Assembly (NCBI GenBank): GCA_903937225.1
Contig: CAIZYO010000117.1
Location: 1 to 6,611 of the forward strand
From: an uncultured Chloroflexota bacterium
GTDB lineage: Bacteria; Chloroflexota; Limnocylindria; Limnocylindrales; Limnocylindraceae
Reading direction: 5' to 3'
Length of the DNA: 6,611 nucleotides
A model generated the notes under the pieces. The model saw nothing but the letters and a program-made list of their open reading frames with translations, searched no databases and was not told the DNA's origin. Both the position numbers and the translations under genes were made by a program. Below, piece by piece: positions 5,189 through 6,611 of this stretch (its first letter is position 1; each line of letters starts with the position of its first letter).

Positions 5189-6211
5189 ATGGCTGATCGA
5201 CTCCTTGAAGTACGCGACCTCCAGACATCGTTCCGCATGCGCGACGGTATCGTCCGCGCCGTAGATGGCGCCACGTTTGGTGTGGATCGCGGCGAAGTGC
5301 TCGGCCTCGTGGGCGAGTCAGGCTGCGGGAAGAGCGTGACCTCACTCTCCATCCTCCGCCTGATCACACCGCCTGGACAAATCACGGGCGGTAGCGTCCG
5401 CTTTGACGGCCAGGATCTGCTCACCGCAAGTGAGGCCGAGATGCAGAAGATTCGCGGAAACCGAATTGCGATGATCTTCCAGCAGCCGAACTCCTCGCTC
5501 AACCCAGTCCAGAAGCTCGCCGATCAGATTGGCGAGGTGCTGCGCATTCACAAGGGGCTTGATGAGAAGGCGGCGCGCATGCGCGGCATTGAGTTGCTCG
5601 AACTGGTTGGGATTCCAGACCCAGGTCGACGTGCCGACGCCTACCCGCATGAGATCTCTGGCGGAATGGCGCAGCGCGTGATGATTGCTATGGCGCTCGC
5701 CTGCGAACCAGAACTGCTCATCGCCGATGAGCCAACCACTGCACTCGATGTGACGATTCAGGCGCAGATCCTTGAACTGCTCCGTGATCTGCGTGAGCGA
5801 CTCGGCACCGCCATCGTGCTGATCACGCATGACCTCGGCGTGGTCTCCGAGTTCTGCGATCGCGTGGCGGTGATGTACGCCGGCGAGGTGGTGGAGGAGC
5901 AGGGTCGCGACGCGATCTTCGACAACCCGCGACACCCGTACACGCAGGGGCTTCTCGGTGCGATCCCGCGCGCAGGGACGGGCCGTGGACAGCTGCGTGT
6001 CATTCCGGGGCAGGTTCCATCACTTACCGAACCCATCGCTGGGTGCCGATTTGCGGATCGCTGCGGACAGCGTGAAGCGGCGAACCTTGCCGCATGCAGC
6101 GCGCAGCATCCTGATCTCCTCGCACATGCGGGTGCTGCTGGAAGCATCGTGCGATGTCACCTCTACGACCCTGCGCATGGTGGCGCTGCGGCAAAGGGGG
6201 GAGTGCGATGA
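5189..6211 (+). CDS. DppD/OppD-type ABC transporter ATP-binding protein
   Basis: A 340-residue cytoplasmic ATPase that powers import. Every nucleotide-binding motif is intact: Walker A GESGCGKS (42-49), Q-loop FQQP (97-100, Gln98), signature SGGMAQR (157-163), Walker B LLIADEP (176-182, catalytic Glu181), D-loop ALDV (185-188) and H-loop His214. After the ATPase core comes the oligopeptide/dipeptide C-terminal domain, starting near [13 protein letters not shown] (249-261). It includes four cysteines, Cys286, Cys292, Cys303 and Cys323, in the position where Opp/Dpp ATPases bind a [4Fe-4S] cluster. The spacing between the second and third (ten residues) is about four longer than usual. The gene lies nine bases after the DppC-type gene and overlaps the next one by four bases. 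The final residues (329-340) are a low-complexity Ala/Gly tail without family similarity that I can see. Confidence 0.96.
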   Translation: MADRLLEVRDLQTSFRMRDGIVRAVDGATFGVDRGEVLGLVGESGCGKSVTSLSILRLITPPGQITGGSVRFDGQDLLTASEAEMQKIRGNRIAMIFQQPNSSLNPVQKLADQIGEVLRIHKGLDEKAARMRGIELLELVGIPDPGRRADAYPHEISGGMAQRVMIAMALACEPELLIADEPTTALDVTIQAQILELLRDLRERLGTAIVLITHDLGVVSEFCDRVAVMYAGEVVEEQGRDAIFDNPRHPYTQGLLGAIPRAGTGRGQLRVIPGQVPSLTEPIAGCRFADRCGQREAANLAACSAQHPDLLAHAGAAGSIVRCHLYDPAHGGAAAKGGVR

Positions 6212-6611
6212 GCGAAGAGCGCAGCGCACCAGTGAACACAGCATCCGCGAACAGAGCCTCGGTCGGTGCACCGCTCCTTGAGGTGCGCGGCCTCGCCAAG
6301 ACGTTCCCAGTTCGCGCTGGGGCGCTGCAGCGCGTCGTGGGCCAGGTGCGCGCAGTGGACGGCGTTGACTTTGAAGTGCGCGCGGGTGAAACCCTCGGAC
6401 TCGTTGGTGAGTCTGGTTGCGGAAAGACCACTGTTGGTCGGCTGATCCTCCGACTGATTGAACCTACGGGAGGATCAGTCCTGTTTGAAGGCACGGACAT
6501 CACTGGGCTCAAAGGCGCGCAACTCAAGTCGTATCGACGCAAGGCGCAGATCGTCTTCCAGGACCCGTTCGCGAGCCTTGATCCGCGCACACCGATTGGT
6601 GAAGCGGTTGC
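6208..6611 (+). CDS. DppF/OppF-type ABC transporter ATP-binding protein, N-terminal part (truncated by window edge)
   Basis: The first 134 residues of the second ATPase, which pairs with the DppD-type subunit. The ATG overlaps the preceding stop (ATGA), and AGGGGGGAG at 6195-6203 lies four bases upstream. After an Ala/Ser-rich leader of about 22 residues, the fold begins at [16 protein letters not shown] (23-38), continues with [20 protein letters not shown] (47-66), Walker A GESGCGKT (67-74), [15 protein letters not shown] (81-95) and the Q-loop [12 protein letters not shown] (116-127, Gln118). The short insert between the first two strands (QRVVGQ) and [11 protein letters not shown] distinguish DppF/OppF from DppD/OppD. 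The signature, Walker B and C-terminal domain lie outside the window. Confidence 0.95.
   Translation, partial: MSEERSAPVNTASANRASVGAPLLEVRGLAKTFPVRAGALQRVVGQVRAVDGVDFEVRAGETLGLVGESGCGKTTVGRLILRLIEPTGGSVLFEGTDITGLKGAQLKSYRRKAQIVFQDPFASLDPRTPIGEAV

Noticed and set aside
4801..5502. Minus-strand open frame spanning the DppC- and DppD-type genes
   Set aside because: Ser/Arg-rich, crosses two well-supported plus-strand genes, no family similarity.
1..6611. CRISPR array, tRNA, rRNA, insertion sequence or prophage attachment site
   Set aside because: I looked for regular direct repeats, tRNA-like cloverleaf stems, transposase motifs and long terminal inverted repeats and saw none.

Overview
The window shows a bacterial chromosome segment of moderately high GC with two divergent transcription units. 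The minus strand carries the N-terminal part of a heliorhodopsin gene (running off the left edge) and, upstream of it, a TauE/SafE-type membrane transporter. The plus strand carries an ABC importer operon of the dipeptide/oligopeptide/nickel (Dpp/Opp) class: a lipoprotein substrate-binding protein, two permeases, one complete ATPase and the start of a second ATPase that runs off the right edge. A lipobox SBP plus a heliorhodopsin (a family known mostly from monoderm bacteria and archaea) points to a monoderm lineage. Freshwater-type Chloroflexota or Actinomycetota are my best guesses, but this is inference and not a taxonomic assignment.

Layout. 1-422 (minus): heliorhodopsin helices A-B and the start of C. 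423-505: short spacer with a perfect 8-bp inverted repeat. 506-1255 (minus): TauE/SafE permease, with a GTG start that may be leaderless. 1256-1405: divergent intergenic region with small inverted repeats. 1406-3082 (plus): SBP. 3083-3194: two stacked hairpins, probably a partial terminator or mRNA stabiliser. 3195-4274, 4271-5179, 5189-6211 and 6208-end (plus): DppB-, DppC-, DppD- and DppF-type subunits, tightly packed with ATGA overlaps or a ribosome-binding site touching the previous stop.

How the genes work together. The SBP would be lipid-anchored outside the membrane and deliver its ligand to the DppB/DppC channel, driven by the DppD/DppF ATPase pair. The substrate cannot be read from sequence; peptides are the default for this family.

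The main discovery candidate is the SBP itself. Its blocks are in the wrong order. The segment that normally opens the mature SBP_bac_5 domain lies at the C-terminus (about residues 431-558), joined behind the segment that normally ends the protein. The lipoprotein signal is still at the N-terminus, and the total length (558 aa) is normal. This is what a circular permutation of the whole fold would look like. A second theme is a set of cysteines in the parts of the SBP and both permeases expected to be extracytoplasmic, consistent with disulfide-stabilised exported domains.
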